Shown here: piece after piece, positions 24,401 through 38,518 of the stretch
How the letters are laid out: every line of letters starts with the position of its first letter
Position numbering within the stretch: position 1 is the stretch's first letter
From: Sipunculus nudus
Lineage: Eukaryota > Annelida > Sipuncula > Golfingiida > Sipunculidae
DNA: 64,000 nt
Reading direction: 5' to 3'
Assembly: GCA_026874595.1 (NCBI GenBank)
Contig: CM049313.1
Coordinates: 68,504,659-68,568,658, forward strand
Translations under genes and position numbers: made by a program
The notes under the pieces: generated by a model
The model's database searches: none
What the model was told of the DNA's origin: nothing
The model's input: only the letters and a program-made list of their open reading frames with translations

Positions 24401-26090
24401 TAGTGAAGCCTTTTAAAAGTCTGTATCACTGCTTATATATCGTTTACTATGGCACGGCATGTCTAATAAATGTCAACAAAAATAATGTAAAAAAGAGCGT
24501 TGCAAAATGTGTTGTCACAGGAATATTTACATTAATTGCCAAAACTAGAATTTTCCCTTGATAAAGCGAAAACTGTATTATGTATATTGATATTTTTCCC
24601 AAAACACGGAAATAATACTTAAAGTAGTAATATTTTCGAAGATTCAATAAAATCAGTTGTACTTTGAGTCTACCAGAAATATTTCAATTTTCTCATAGTA
24701 TTTTAAAATAATACACCATATGTCGCTAACAATGGATATTCATTCTAAATTCCCCGAACAAATATGTGTACTGCTTAATAACCCTTCATCGGCATTTGTC
24801 TTGGTAACACCATATAAAAACAACTGTCCCTGATTGTCCATTTCAGTTTTTGTACACAGAAACCCTGACGAAATTATTATTATTTCATTGAACCAAGGTG
24901 ATTTTAAGCCGTCTAATATCCACAAAAACGAGTAGGTCCGACAATTGATACATGGACAGGTTATTCTGTAATTTTCCTATCAAGGGTATAACCTATCAAG
25001 TCAGGCAAATGTGAATTCGAGAATACTTTGGTCTTGTATGCACAAAGGAATTATCATTTAATCAATGTAAAGGAAATTATAACATTATTAAGCTATGAAC
25101 TCATTTTTAAACAAATAGAATAGGGGACACCCCTGATTGTTTTGGATACGCCATGGTAGAACAATGGATAAAATCACTATCTATAGGTCGACCTTTATGA
25201 CGCAATGGGTTTAATTTTCCAATATATTCTAAGAATGGCGAGGACTGTAATTCCAGGCATACCAATTAAACTTGCTAAATACAGCCACGCATAAATAGTT
25301 TAATTCAGAGTATTACGTAATTACTGATTTCCTAGTATTTTGTCTGCCCGAACAGCCTATGGCATGTTAATTACGCTATGGTGGTATGCAATACTGCATG
25401 ATAAATTGCATAAGGCCACACGTTAACAAAATAGAAAGGCCGGACCGCTGGACAGCCTGACGGCTATTTTTAGCCTCTACCCGGTATGCCAACTGCCTGA
25501 AGTATCATTTTGTTAGAGAAATCTCCCCGAAGATAGCGTCCATCGAAGGCATATTCTGGTAATTCTGAAGTAAGACAATAAATTCTGAAGTAAGACGAAG
25601 AAGTAAACGAAGCCTTGGCGACGTTCAAATTACCAAAATGCATGAATTGAAATGTATCAATATGTGGATACCCCGTCATTTCAGTATATCATTTTTCTGT
25701 GAACGACCTGCGAATGGTGCTGTTATTTGGCGAGAATTTTGTTGGTATCTTGATGCAAGCAAAATAATGTAAGAAGATGATACGGTTACTGACATGATGC
25801 GGAAAGACTGTACTGTTACCGAGACACAAGTCCGAGATATAAGGTTGCCTTTAGGTTTGCCTTAATATTTCCATCCGTCAGGAGGGTATTCGCTCATCCC
25901 AGTTTGTGTTTGTGTTTGTGAGGGTGTGTCTATGTGTTTGCACACAATATAATTCGTGCAATCATGAACAAAATCTCCTGACATGTTCAGGGCATATCGG
26001 GAATGGACCGATGAGAAATCGATAAGATTTTGGTGTGGATCCATTACATTCTCCGGATTCAGGAGCGTCCTCAAGGATTATCACATAAGG
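24401..26090. other. No recognisable feature
   Basis: Frames of 60-70 codons occur on the minus strand but show no recognisable family. A segment near 25,990-26,060 (ATGGACCGATGAGAAATCGA then GTGTGGATCC) resembles 28,905-28,965 in the same orientation. Confidence 0.35.
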
Positions 26091-26095
26091 TCATT

Positions 26096-26269
26096 AACAA
26101 ATGTACCTGTAGACACTTATGCACTAACGAACATTTGAATATATCACTTAAAGTCTATAACAAATGTACCTGTAGACACTTATGCACTAACGAACATTTG
26201 AATATATCACTTAAAGTCTATAACAAATGTACCTATAGACACTTATGCACTAACGAACATTTGAATATA
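26096..26269. repeat. 63-bp tandem repeat, 2.8 copies
   Basis: Units start at 26,096, 26,159 and 26,222 with AACAAATGTACCTGTAGACAC; the third differs by one base (CTATAGACAC) in the part retained and stops after about 48 bp. Near identity implies recent amplification. Because 63 is a multiple of three, an 85-codon plus-strand frame (26,030-26,287) shows a 21-residue protein repeat beginning KCTCRHLCTNEH. I regard this frame as a by-product of the unit length. Confidence 0.9.
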
Positions 26270-26289
26270 GACCAAATAAGTGAATGAAA

Positions 26290-27630
26290 ACACGGACTTA
26301 GGAGCATCCCCCCCCCCCCCACACACACACACATACAGGGCGAAGGCTTGCATTCCTTTGAATACATATACTAGTATTTACTGTTATAAATGGAACTGGT
26401 TGTCGGTTATGCTAAAACGCACTTTGTAAATGTTTACAGCGTTATTTTTATTTTGCTACACTTATTGTCTTGAGAAAGATCCAGTGGGCCTTTGAGCAAC
26501 TAGAACCCACATCCTAAACTATAACATATTTTTTTGGCGGAATTTTCTCCAAAATTATTTTAGGGCTTATATAGAACAAAACCTGTGCACCAGAGGTCAG
26601 CCCCAGCGATTCTAAATTGCTGACAGGCGGTTAACAACCTTCCAAAATTGATCATAACCCCAGCCCCAGAGGTCGACTCTTCTATGTCCAGGTGGGCCAA
26701 TACACATTCAAGCTATATTTATGGTACAAACTCCATGCAACCAATGTCTTTATTGGTCAGACTATATTACAACCTCTCTTCGCTGCTGAACTGGTGAGCG
26801 ATATATACATTCAATATACAGTATTCGACACACAGTATTCGGTGCTCTGCACTAGAATTTTGTACCATATAAAAATAAAAAAAAAAACATTCAATGCACT
26901 CCACGTGTACCCACTGGGTATGTTAAGAATAGGATACGTCTTCATGCAGTTATAATAAAGCATACAGTTAAATATTCTATTGTGCATGCATTGCCGGAAC
27001 AACAGTGGGCACGCATACTTTATGTGTGATTAATTGCCAATAAGCTTGAAGCAAAACTATTCGACTTGTCGGACATTGAACTCGTAAGAGCCATGATAAA
27101 AGCAAACATTAAATATAGACAACATGAATTTTTCGGACACACACACAGTATAGCTGCTTACTGAATGAGGCTACTCCTATCGTCATGCAGTCAAGGATAA
27201 TCCTAAAAGAAATATATTGGTTATTGTCTAATATCGCATTTATAACCTGTTTTTTATTAAACTATTGAATGTTGTTTCGATTTATTTTTCAAGATTATAG
27301 ATTTGTAATCGGTAATGCTTTTGTATTACTTCTAAATTGATATTTGGAATGCTTATATTAGCTTTGACGGAGAAAAAATATGTTAACAACAACAGCTCTA
27401 TGCGACATATGTTATTACTAGTTATATTACAACTTTTCTGTTTGACTGGTGGGTGATGTTTACGTATTTATGTTTCCTTGTCTAAGGACCAATACCTGTA
27501 CTAGATTAAAACCTATTGCATTGGATGCATGTTTAAAAAAACAATAAACCAGCAAAAAAAGAAAGATACCGCCATAGTAAGACAGATGTAAATATAATCT
27601 CCCCTCAGTTTAGCTTTAAGTTGTACAGTA
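26290..27630. other. No recognisable gene
   Basis: Contains a poly-C plus (AC)n run at about 26,309-26,333. A short stretch near 26,762-26,805 (TATATTACAACCTCTCTTCG, GGTGAGCGAT) resembles 27,422-27,465. No supported coding region. Confidence 0.4.
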
Positions 27631-27633
27631 GAA

Positions 27634-27635
<2 letters not shown>

Positions 27636-27698
<63 letters not shown>
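27636..27698. repeat. (TA)n microsatellite
   Basis: About 62 bp of uninterrupted TA dinucleotide. It creates an artificial Ile-Tyr run in both strands' open frames. Confidence 0.97.
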
Positions 27699-27699
<1 letters not shown>

Positions 27700-29540
27700 C
27701 ATTGATCCTTCATTATTTAATCAGGCACATTATAGGAATATAAATGGGGTTGGTGTGGGAGTGTTATCCTGATGAAACAACAGGGGTCTTGGCACTGTGT
27801 GACTCTTTGTGTTTGCCAGGGCTATAATTTCGGGGGAATATATCCGGATGTTAATTAACCTGCTGAGAATGCCCATATGACGGAATAACACAGTAAGCCC
27901 TTGCTTTACAATAATAATATGAGCCACAAAGCGTTTCTGTATGATGCACCGTGCAGGTCTGTGTCACGTATCAATATAATTATTGGGTATGAGTGAATTA
28001 CATGTTTACTTGATGTTGTAGCACGTCGTTATCAGTAGACAGAAATAGAATGTATTACACATAGATCAATACGGTTCTAAATGCACCAAACGATCATGAA
28101 GTGCCTGCATCAACGCGAGCAGAAATATTGATATACACATGACCTGCATGGAAGGAAAATATCTGCGGTCAGCAAGTCAGTGTGCATGTGTTAATTGGCT
28201 TGTTATGTTCCCGTGTCAGTAAGCCGTCATCACACGACTATATGTTGGCGTTTAAGATATAAATACAACCACTTGTTTGTCCATTATTAAAAGACATTAC
28301 TGTCATATTTGATATTTAACTTCACATTTCAGACTTGACCTCAGCCAACGCGGTTTTTTTTCCTTTTCTAGCGGTCAGTATTGATTATGCAAAACTATTG
28401 ATCTGATATCGATTGATGGGACCTTTTCCGATATCTGACGTCGAGTATCTGAAGATAATACCTTGAACATTTCATTAAAATGCAAAAAAAGCCGTTCTCA
28501 TAATACATAGGCTGGTTGTTTTGTTTATATCCACGTGTTTATAACATGTGGGGGCCCGCAAAAATAATCCATACACATTCAATAAGTACATCTGGCAACA
28601 AGTAAGACTAACCAGATTTTTGCAAAGAGGGACCTTTAAGCTTCCACACAGATGCAGCCAACCACTTTCAGTAACATGATTTATTTTTGTTTGTCAACTT
28701 GGGCACATGTATGTTGTGTTTATAAACTACTTGTAGATAACCATGGTCGCCCACAGACCATGGTCACAGAGGCTTAGGAACCTTCCTAACCAGAATTAAC
28801 CTAGATCTCATTAATATGTATGCAGAGTACACCAGAAATCACATAAATTCTATAAGATAAGGCGAGTGAATAACTAGTTTTAACTTACATTGTGGTAGGT
28901 TGAGAAACGGACCAATGAGGATCGAGGAGAGAATTTGGTACGGATCCAGAGGAATGATTGGATTGAGTAGGATTATCGTGCCTTAGAGGTGTGTTACTGA
29001 GTGTAACTCAGTTTGTTTGTCAGTAATACTCTATTGAAGAGTTTCCCACGACAACTGATCGACGGGCGATACAAAAGCCAAATATTAAAGATGAAAGACT
29101 TTCGCGCAGATCACTGGGGGGAAAATAGCATTTTTGGTTGAGCGGTCAATCTTTGACAGAGGTATGCGCTCTTTTGAGTGCCAATCAAGATATTTTTGTC
29201 AACCTACTTTCTATTAATAAACACATAAACGCGAGTAAATCAATGTTCAGTAAATCGCTGTGGGTCATGTCAAAAGGTCATGAAAATGAATTTAGTTTAT
29301 AATTCTAAAGCAATGTCTGCCCTGTATTACCCGACTCATAATATAATGGCGGTCTTTCTGACATGGGGTTTTGTCAGAAATGTGCAATTGCGTTATTTAA
29401 AAATTAAAATGACCACAAATGATGATTGGTGTTGCGAGGTTGTTCGAGTTTCACTTATTCACAAGAGTACATTGTTCACAGGTGAATGCCTGATTGAGAT
29501 GTAACTATCATGCACAGTACGAACATACAGCTACCGCACA
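27699..29540. other. No recognisable feature
   Basis: AT-rich sequence with frames up to 74 codons and no recognisable domain. GAAACGGACCAATGAGGATCGA at 28,905 begins a segment weakly repeated at 25,997. Confidence 0.4.
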
Positions 29541-29545
29541 TATGG

Positions 29546-29546
29546 T

Positions 29547-29584
<38 letters not shown>
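29546..29584. repeat. (TA)n(TG)n microsatellite
   Basis: Short TA run passing directly into about 30 bp of TG. Confidence 0.95.
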
Positions 29585-29586
<2 letters not shown>

Positions 29587-29684
29587 CATTTCAAACCTGT
29601 CTATATGGAAGTTCAAAGAAGGCAATATTAAATATGCATGTTACGTTTAGATTATAGGGTTTGATTGTTGGATTATCAGATTAT

Positions 29685-29748
29685 CAGATATATATATATA
29701 TATATGAGCGGAGAGACTGAGATAGAGAGAGAGAGAGACAGAGAGAGA
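29685..29748. repeat. (TA)n and (GA)n microsatellite pair
   Basis: TA run at about 29,689-29,705, then imperfect GAGAGA/GACAGA sequence to 29,748. Confidence 0.9.
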
Positions 29749-32700
29749 TGGGATCTTGTGATATTCCTCAATTTTAAAAAGTCACTAAAGACTCAACACC
29801 AGGTACACTGTGCGTCTGTGGCCTTGCAAAAAAAGTGCAGATCTGGCAGATTTTAACAAACTGACGCGGAGACCATAGGCGCTGTCTCAACATAGCAACA
29901 CTCACGGTTGCTAAGGGACGAAGTGGTTTTCCTTTGTCAGCTCTCGTCTGTCTGGGAACGATAATATGATGCCTCAAATGCCCTAATTCTTAGGAGCCTC
30001 CTGCAGTAGGAATTATGGAGTTAAAACATTTTGTCTTGAATTAAATCCAAAGGCAAATTAAGGCCGTTTTAAATCTTCCCTTACAACTCATCGAGTTTTG
30101 TATAATTTTGATGCGTGTCTCTGTCGCTAAAGGAGGCAGTGCCAGGTATATATCCTCACGGCGATTCTAAATTAGTTGTTTTCTATACATGCAGGTAAAG
30201 TACCTGTATCGTTAAAAAGGATACTATTAAGTGGTTGTATTGTTGAAAAGAAATCAATAAGAAATTATAGAAGCACTTAAACAAGGATACCAACGCTAAC
30301 ATTTATTGCAATTTCAAACATTTTTATAAACGTATCGGTGCCGTATGAATTTATGTTTGGACATATGTTAATGTTTGTATAATATAGGTGCCATTTCAAG
30401 GGTACGGTAACCGAACACTAGGTTTGGTGTGGCAGTGCTTTGGTCAGTGAATATAAATATACCCAAATAATAGATAATAATAAAAACCTAAATATAATTA
30501 TATCACAGAACAGGTACAGACACCACCTGCGCTCAACCACTATTGTCTTTATATGGCAAGAAATTGCTCGAAATTCTTTAAGATACTATTCACCATAATC
30601 TGATGTTTTACTGGTGCACATATGACTTGTTCTACAATAATAAATACAATATCTACCTTATTAGAGGCATACATCGATAGATGGACAATTTTTCTCGAGC
30701 AAAAACGTCTTCACAATTGACCCTCTTCAGGAGGATCTTGAAGTTCCGGAAATTACGTCTACGTCTTCTTGGTTCATTGACCTTGTTTGATGAGAAGATA
30801 TGAGGAGGAAAAGCCAGAGGAGTGAGGAACTATATACCTGAAGTCGCCAGCCGAGCACTGGAATCCTCCTTCAAGTCTAACAAACCTATTCCAATTCTCA
30901 TTATATTATCATATAACACAAATGCCTATGAAAAGAACATTAATATAGATTTTACACAAACTGAACACAGTTCCCCAGGAAAGAATTTGTCCTTACTGGT
31001 TGTTCCGTAAAATACAGGAGTTTGTTTGATTTGTTCAAAAACTCATTACACATCTATGACCACTGTCAAATCGGGAGAGACGTCACCCACAGGGAAATCC
31101 GCTTTGACTAAATTTCTAGATCTCAACAAAAGCTTAGTATTTCTGACACTGTCTACCCGAAATTTCCAGGGAAGAATTGCTTAATTTAGCCTGTGACGTC
31201 AAATTTTGCACCAGCCAATCACATCTTGGCCCAGCCTCTGTTCTGGGTGAAAAGCTCAATACACATAACACCACCACGTGTTATTGTGTTAACCTAACCT
31301 CTATCATCCAACTGAGCGATAATGTAGAATCGGCTATGGCGTGTACGACCTATGAAAATATGCCAAGGTAAAAATAAATAGCTGGTGCAAATCTTTCTCC
31401 TGTGACTTTTTGTTGTGCCTAAAGGTCGGTTTTTTTTAAATATCAGCCATATTAGTGATCTAGCAAAAACACGGACAGATGAAAGGGGGAAAGAATAAAA
31501 AACTAAATTTGTAATCGAAAGTTTTGGAGTTGGATGGACCCAAAAATTCGTTCACCTACATGTATGGATAAGAAATATAGATATAGAAAGAAACACTTCA
31601 ATATAAGCCTTACCACTCCTGAAATAAAGATCCACGCTAAAATCGCCTCGAACATATCTCTGGCGATGACACCCCATCTGCATTAAATCCTTCACCCGAG
31701 CCCAGAATGCAATACAGATGAGGTTATCACAGTGACAGACTGATTTTCAGTATGTCTCATAAAACACATCGGAATAACCCAACTAATCATAAAAACCAAT
31801 ACTAGTAGTGTAACTTATAAACAACCGTCTAGTTTCTACCAATCCATCTAAATTGCCTTTTACTGGCGCTAATGTTATCAACCTATCATCTTGCTACATT
31901 CCTTTTTAAATGGGGCTATAGGAAATGTCTCCTAGTCCCAAAACGAACTATCTTGCATCAACGGAAATAATATGGTTAAAAGACGATACTGCCCATAACA
32001 AAAGTTCACATACGTGTGCGACCTCGAGGCAGGGTTAAGTTATATTGTGTACAAGAATAAACCCTGCTGTCAATGACGTATTTAAACATATTTGACCTGA
32101 CATTTGACCCAGTCACTGACCCACCTCGCATGATCAGTGAATATTATGATTCTCGTTCCCTTGACACTCTTGTCTTACGTCAGCATGCTATAATGGCCGA
32201 TACCCCAGGTCATGCAGGTAATCCTTTTGCATAATCCTGAAAAGACCACACCAAGGCACGCTGCACCTTCACTTTGCATGAACATCGTCAACAATTCTTG
32301 AAACAGTTGTATAACGTAAACTGTCCAAGGAACAATAAGTTTCTGTTAGGTGTAAGTAAGCCCATCTGTCTCGGTATAAAACTTTGGAATTTGACAATAA
32401 ATTGTTGCAAAGTAGAAGCAGTTGTCACTTGTTTTTCCATACAGTAAAACATGTGTAAAATAGAAAAAATAAATAAAAAATATCCAGTACGAAGAAGTAA
32501 TATTTTAATTAAAATGAATGTTAGCTGATATCAATGAAAGATCTGCAAATAGATTGCGCCACCAGGCTCAAAGCCTGACAATTTTCTGACCGAGCTGGGC
32601 CTCTGTATGTATTAAATATACCTTATATGTACACTGTGTGATGCACGTGTATATGAATAACACAGAGGGCCAACTTGGTCACAGGCAAGAGGTGAATACA

Positions 32701-33170
32701 CATTTCAAGTTTGTATGATTTTCAATTCTCTTTGTTATCTTTACATGCATCTACCAAAGGTACTTCTAATTTTCTTACATGAGAGAATGTGTGTGTGTTT
32801 ATGCGCATGAGTGTATATTGTGAACAGTATTAATTTGTCACCTGGAGCAATGAAACAGGGCTTCCAGTGTTATATGTGACACCTCCCATATCTGAAAGTG
32901 CTCAGTGAATCGGACAGCAAATTCTACTTCGCCTTCCAATATTTAAAACATGTATGGTGAGAAAACACTCAGAGCTGCTCTGCAAAAGGATATGTAACTT
33001 TAGCCGTGTCATTGTGGATGCTGGTTCCATCATTAGGGCGCAAAAACTTAAAAGGCCTACCTTTAAAACACTCTGATCAGAGTTTTAGGTTCTTTTCCTC
33101 TAGTGTTAAACGTGATTAAAAGGTATCCTTCTTCTATTACGTAACAACCTTAAACTTAAACCATCATTAA
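29749..33170. other. No recognisable feature
   Basis: More than 3 kb of unique-looking sequence. Frames of 62-67 codons occur, none with recognisable domains. I found no splice-consistent exon set and no repeat partner elsewhere in the window. Confidence 0.4.
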
Positions 33171-34424
33171 AATAAACCAATATATATATATATATAGATT
33201 TTTTTTTTAATTATCTTGCAGGGCTATTTTGTATATATGAGAACATTATAATTAAAAAGATGGGGTTTTAGAACACGTTTACCTTTCCTTCTGCACATGA
33301 CAGTTTAGTGCCATGAAATGGGCTGCATATAAAGAGTGATTGTTAAGCAATATATACACACAATTTTTACATTCCATTGTACTTTCTGTATTGCTCAATC
33401 CAAAGTATATTGAGGCGTATCATGGACCTGACTACCGCCCTTGTCAGAATAAGATAATTACAGTATTTCAAAGAATCGTCAAAGCATAAATGATTTGGGT
33501 TAAAAAAATAAAATCTCCCTTTTGAAGCAAAACAGTTTTTTTCAAACTTATTCATCATGAGACATAACTTAGTTCCCCCCCCCAAAAAAAACAGTTTTAT
33601 CTTTAAACCCATATTTATTCACTGAGGCTCACATTTGAAGTTTTTTTTTTAATTTCCTCAAGGCCTCAATGATATTATTCTATACTGGGATTACTAGTCC
33701 CATTGTATCGAACTCATGCGCTGCCATCTGGCTTTCATCTTCAAACCCATTGATCTACAGCCGCGTTACACAAAGTGGCTTTTGACACCACTGGCCATGT
33801 CAATCCTATTTCACCAGATTTCCACCAGAGGTAGTAAAACTCGGATTCATCTCATGTCAGCACAGGTGATATATTCGACAGATGTACCGGAAAGCTGAGA
33901 CTTACTAGCGCCAGAGGCGGATACAGTACTTATGGTACTGTGTTATGGTACTGCACTGTATGGTATTATACTGTTACGTGCATCTCCTAAGTGCAGGGCT
34001 GCAATCAAAGTCCTGACGAAATACAACAGTTTTTTTTGAGTACTGAGAAAAAAATATAAAGGAATTTATTGTGATTTTCAGCCAGAAATAAAGGGCGTTA
34101 TAGGAGTTTCATTACACAATAATGCTTTATTTGCTTACTTCCGAACAAAGGTTCTCCATGTTCTTTTTAATATTCGGTTTAATTAGTTCTAATTATACTT
34201 GTATGACTTCAACACATAGAGGCACATTTCTACAAAAAAAAGGCTATATGCTTCCATTAATACCAGACCTATATAACAAAAAGTATTCAGTATTAACAGT
34301 TATATTGGAAACATGATGGGGCAGAAACAAATAGGACAGTATCTTAGATCAAGGCCTAAATGCTGGTATATATATATCACATAGGGGCAGTTTTTCAATA
34401 GGAAAATAGGAAAATACAGCAATG

Positions 34425-34428
<4 letters not shown>
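33171..34428. other. No recognisable gene; short TA run
   Basis: TA run at 33,180-33,196 followed by poly-T; poly-C then poly-A at 33,575-33,590; a short degenerate TATGGTACTG repeat near 33,930-33,970. No supported coding region. Confidence 0.45.

Positions 34429-34504
<76 letters not shown>
34429..34504. repeat. (TA)n microsatellite
   Basis: About 75 bp of uninterrupted TA, the longest in the window. Confidence 0.97.
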
Positions 34505-34507
<3 letters not shown>

Positions 34508-37500
34508 TCGATCGAAGCTCTGTGAGTGACTATAAAATATTTACCAACCTTTCAGATTTATCGCAAGCGCAAGTGAACTCTTACTGGCATATCTGCTAAT
34601 ACTCATTGTAAACGAACAGTTTGTGCCTTCTACAGGGAATTCCCAAAAATCTGTAGCAAACACGCGAGGTGTAAATATTGATCAAAATACTGCAATCCCT
34701 TGTAGAAGGCAATGCACAGGCACCCGTCGGCACGTCGCTTGTTTCTGGCTGTGCAACAAAACACCAAATTTCTATTTCTAGATAGCCTGGATTTCGTGCT
34801 CCTGTTTAAACAGATGTTTACCCGAAATAAAGTTGCTGCTAAAATTAGAAACAGAACTTACCTACCTTCTGTACAAAGCAGGTGGTTCTTCTGGCTATAA
34901 CCATTGGCTATTCCAATATTTAGTGACAGTGGTCGATCAGCCACTAGACTGTCGACGGCGTGGGGGTAGCAGCCTTTTGTACGGCTGCATGGCCGGTTGT
35001 TAATATGTACGTTTCCATATTGTATACATCGATTAACACTATAATGATGCCGATCGAAAACAGAGCCAAAGCAATAGTAACGCTTAATGGTATTAAGTGT
35101 ATCTATCTATACAGCCTAGGAAGACTCGATCTCCATGCTGAGAGGTGCTGATTGTGAGTATGACGACATCCAGCGCTGCCTCTAGCTTAATGAGCCCTTT
35201 TCAGCGACACCTAGGAGACGCGGCGTTCCTGTCACTGGACTAATTGAAAACCGAGGATTCGACCATGAAGCAACTGCTGCTGTCACCGGCGGTACAATCC
35301 GGGCTTATTTTTTTAAATGACATTTGCAAAGTGATATGAATTATTCTACTTTCTCCTCTCTACAGTTACTACTTTTGCCTATTGTAGCCTTACTTCATCA
35401 TCTTAAAGACCACTATTTTCGTGAAACATAGAATTTTAAGGTTTGGCGTCCTTAAAAATGCCTGAAAATATATTAAGACTCTGTTATCTTAAAGCGACCG
35501 TCTGATGTTGGCCGGTGTAGAAACTGTTCGCTTAAGGTCTTCCATGTGGTCAAAGGTTCTTGCCTGTTTTATGACCAGATAGTAAACAGTCTGGATAAAT
35601 CGATTGTGACACAGCCTTGCTACTTATAATAATTATATCAACTCCAATGATTGTTCTGGTAAAAATGAGAGTGAAAATAGTAATAATCAAAGCATATACC
35701 TAGGCCAACGCTGCATTTAAAATATGCTTCCATTTTCCAAATGTCCTTTTCACCCCCCCCCCCCTCAAATTAGAACCAAATCACAGGGGAAGAACGTCAC
35801 ATTAATTTTGCTATATTGATCAAGACGTTTGATCTTAAGGTCCAAGGTTCGATGCTGCAGGAGCCTTAATGGTACAATAGTTCATCTGAATAGATTTTAA
35901 GCCTGGTCCTCGCTCTCACGTAGTGACCACAGGTTATAACCTGTAGGTTATTCCTTGTCACGTGACAAATTATATATCCGGAGATCTAAATAATATAACA
36001 TTCTTATCGTTATTTAAAGGACGTCCCTTTGCAAGGCCACCGTCACCATCAGGTTATTGTCATGTCCTTTATAGATATAAAAACCGAAGCTCCATCAATG
36101 TCGGAAAAATCCATGATGAGCAACAGATGTACAAAATGAAATGCAATATTCGGTGTCCACAACTTGTTCTGGATCAAAATCCTTTTAATGTCATGCAACC
36201 TTATTCAGTTCTCACTGAAATCATCAAACTTCTTTAATTCACTAGCGGTAATCCTATTATTTTGACAAATGACCCGTGACATTCTTGTTTGTGTGTGTAC
36301 GCAAAATGGCAGCCCCATGAGCGGTTTCTAGAAACTCGGGGAAAAAGTGTCAGGCCGATGGTTCAATAAGGGCCCTGGGATGCACAGAAAAGTACTCCGA
36401 AAACATCGCCCAGCTCGAGACAAAAATCTGTTTGCGGAGGGAGTTTTGTGGCAGGTGGTTGTGTACCGGCAAAGTAGTGACAAAGAGACAAAGGAGAGAA
36501 CGTAAAATAATTTAAAAAAAGAGACAGAGGGTCAGACAGACATGTATATAACATTATGGCAATCCAAGTCGTTTGGTCAAGATTATGATCAAGTTCCTTT
36601 GTCAATGATATGATAACGAAAAAAAGGAACTATGTAAATGATAAGAACTATGTAAATTATAAAGCATGGCACTGCCTGTGCAACATCGTCAGGAATAACG
36701 CACCGTGGAAGGTTATGGATATCCAAGCCCCTGCTGGAAATGTCAATCACTCTGATCTAAAACTGTGCCGTTCGGTTATTGAGGGAATCCATGTGTAGTA
36801 AATTTCAGCAAGACACCCTACGTTAAAACCAGCGATAACCTTGATGACCAGGGGTTTCCCATGTGATGATAGTCTTGTGTGAGAGGGTTTGTATGTCGGC
36901 CGAATTAACCTGATTTTAATTGGATGTCATGGTTCTGACAGGATTAAATCAAGTTATTAATAAAAATATAATATCTTAATGCCCAAAGCATTATAAATTA
37001 ACAATAAGCTACCGCCATGGAATATTTTTATTTATTCATCATAATATTCTTAAGGCAAATCAGCAAATCTTAAGGAATAGGCCGGCCTACATGTAAAATT
37101 CATACAAAAGCATGAATAAAACTTTACATCACAAGGAGAATGTCTACCTCCGCTTTTGCGAGGCTTTTTATACTAATTTTCTATTTGTTTTCTTTTACCT
37201 GTAAAACATGTTTGGACATAATTGTGTGTCAACAACCTGGACATCACCATCCTGGTTCTGACACTAAACCGTTCTGACGAAACTCCTGTATGTCCATGCA
37301 GTGTCCGTTTAAGGTGAGAGAGTGTCGGAAACGATGCCAAGTGTGTCCTTAATCGGATTATGTCCTATATTATCCTATAAATCATGAGAAACTTGACATT
37401 ATTTCACGAATAGGCTATGGTCGCGCCATCTGTCACATATTACGCCAGTGAACTTGATTCGTGAGAACTCGGCTCATGGGAAAACCCGCCAAGAAGTCTC

Positions 37501-37820
37501 GCAGAATTGTTCCAAATGCAATTATTATACTCTCAATGGTAATGGAGTATTATTATTTTTTAAATTTTGTTAATAACAAATTTTTGTGAATAATTACTCT
37601 TAACCTTCAGGTTTTGTGGCATCTTACACCTGACCTGTTTTAAGATTAATGAATGAAATAAGGAAATAAGGTGAACCAAATAATATAAAGACAAACATAT
37701 TTTACATTGAACACCTATCCCTACAGTATGTCAGGGTTCAATTTTATACGTCGTTGTAATACTCGTAATTGAATCATTTATGAAATTATGCAGAATGTTT
37801 ATATGTCTGAAAACAGATTA
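34505..37820. other. No recognisable feature
   Basis: Unique-looking sequence with a poly-C run at 35,752-35,764. Frames at 35,962-36,237 (91 codons, plus) and 36,363-36,605 (80 codons, minus) are the longest; neither shows a domain, flanking splice sites or periodicity I recognise. Confidence 0.4.
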
Positions 37821-37821
37821 T

Positions 37822-37886
37822 TTAATATATATATATATATATTATATATATATATATGCATAAATATATATGCATATATATATACA
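37822..37886. repeat. Interrupted (TA)n microsatellite
   Basis: TA runs broken by ATTATA and GCATAAATATATATGCA. Confidence 0.9.
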
Positions 37887-38395
37887 TTTAAACACGAATA
37901 TAAATATTAGTACTTGTATCCTAATGATCTCATGATTGCGTTTCAGCGATTCAACCCGCATCACACGACTGGTGCTTGTAAACAGATGTCCATGTTGGCT
38001 TCATTAATCTATATAGACGAGCCTATCTTGTCATACATAATATATCAACAGAATTTTTTTACTCCGCCCACACAAATTAAGTGTATGTGCATGTTGCGGT
38101 GAGGAACCTCCTTCCATGTCGAGGTCATCATTTTAGACTTTGTTAGTTATGCAAAACTATTCGCTCCACTGTAACCGCTGCACGAAACCGCGGTTGTTCC
38201 TCAGGTAAGGCCACCAGGCGGTGCTGTCTCTTCGGAATTCCCTACTGCGTAATATTTAAACACCCCCGTTGGAATACACAGAATGCAGTCGTAACCTTTC
38301 AGGACAGTAGGTATACCAACTTGCGGGTGTGGGCTGATGTCAGTGACTTATCCGACATTGTTTGCAAAGTTCCTCTTTTTGCAATGCCGCAAAGT

Positions 38396-38518
38396 GAGCT
38401 CTGTATCGGCGCAGCTATCTTTGTTTACACATTGAGCTAGTCAGATGTTTTTATATGAGCTCCGCATGGGCGCAGTCAACTTTGTTTACACGCTGAGACA
38501 ATCAGATTTTACCTTACG
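38396..38518. repeat. 61-bp tandem duplication, diverged
   Basis: GAGCTCTGTATCGGCGCAGCTATCTTTGTTTACACATTGAG is followed 61 bp later by GAGCTCCGCATGGGCGCAGTCAACTTTGTTTACACGCTGAG, and the match continues through GTCAGAT / ATCAGAT. Two copies with roughly 80% identity. Confidence 0.8.

Noticed and set aside
27513-27713. Open frames made of Ile-Tyr runs (also at 40,699 and 47,537)
   Set aside because: Direct translations of TA microsatellites.
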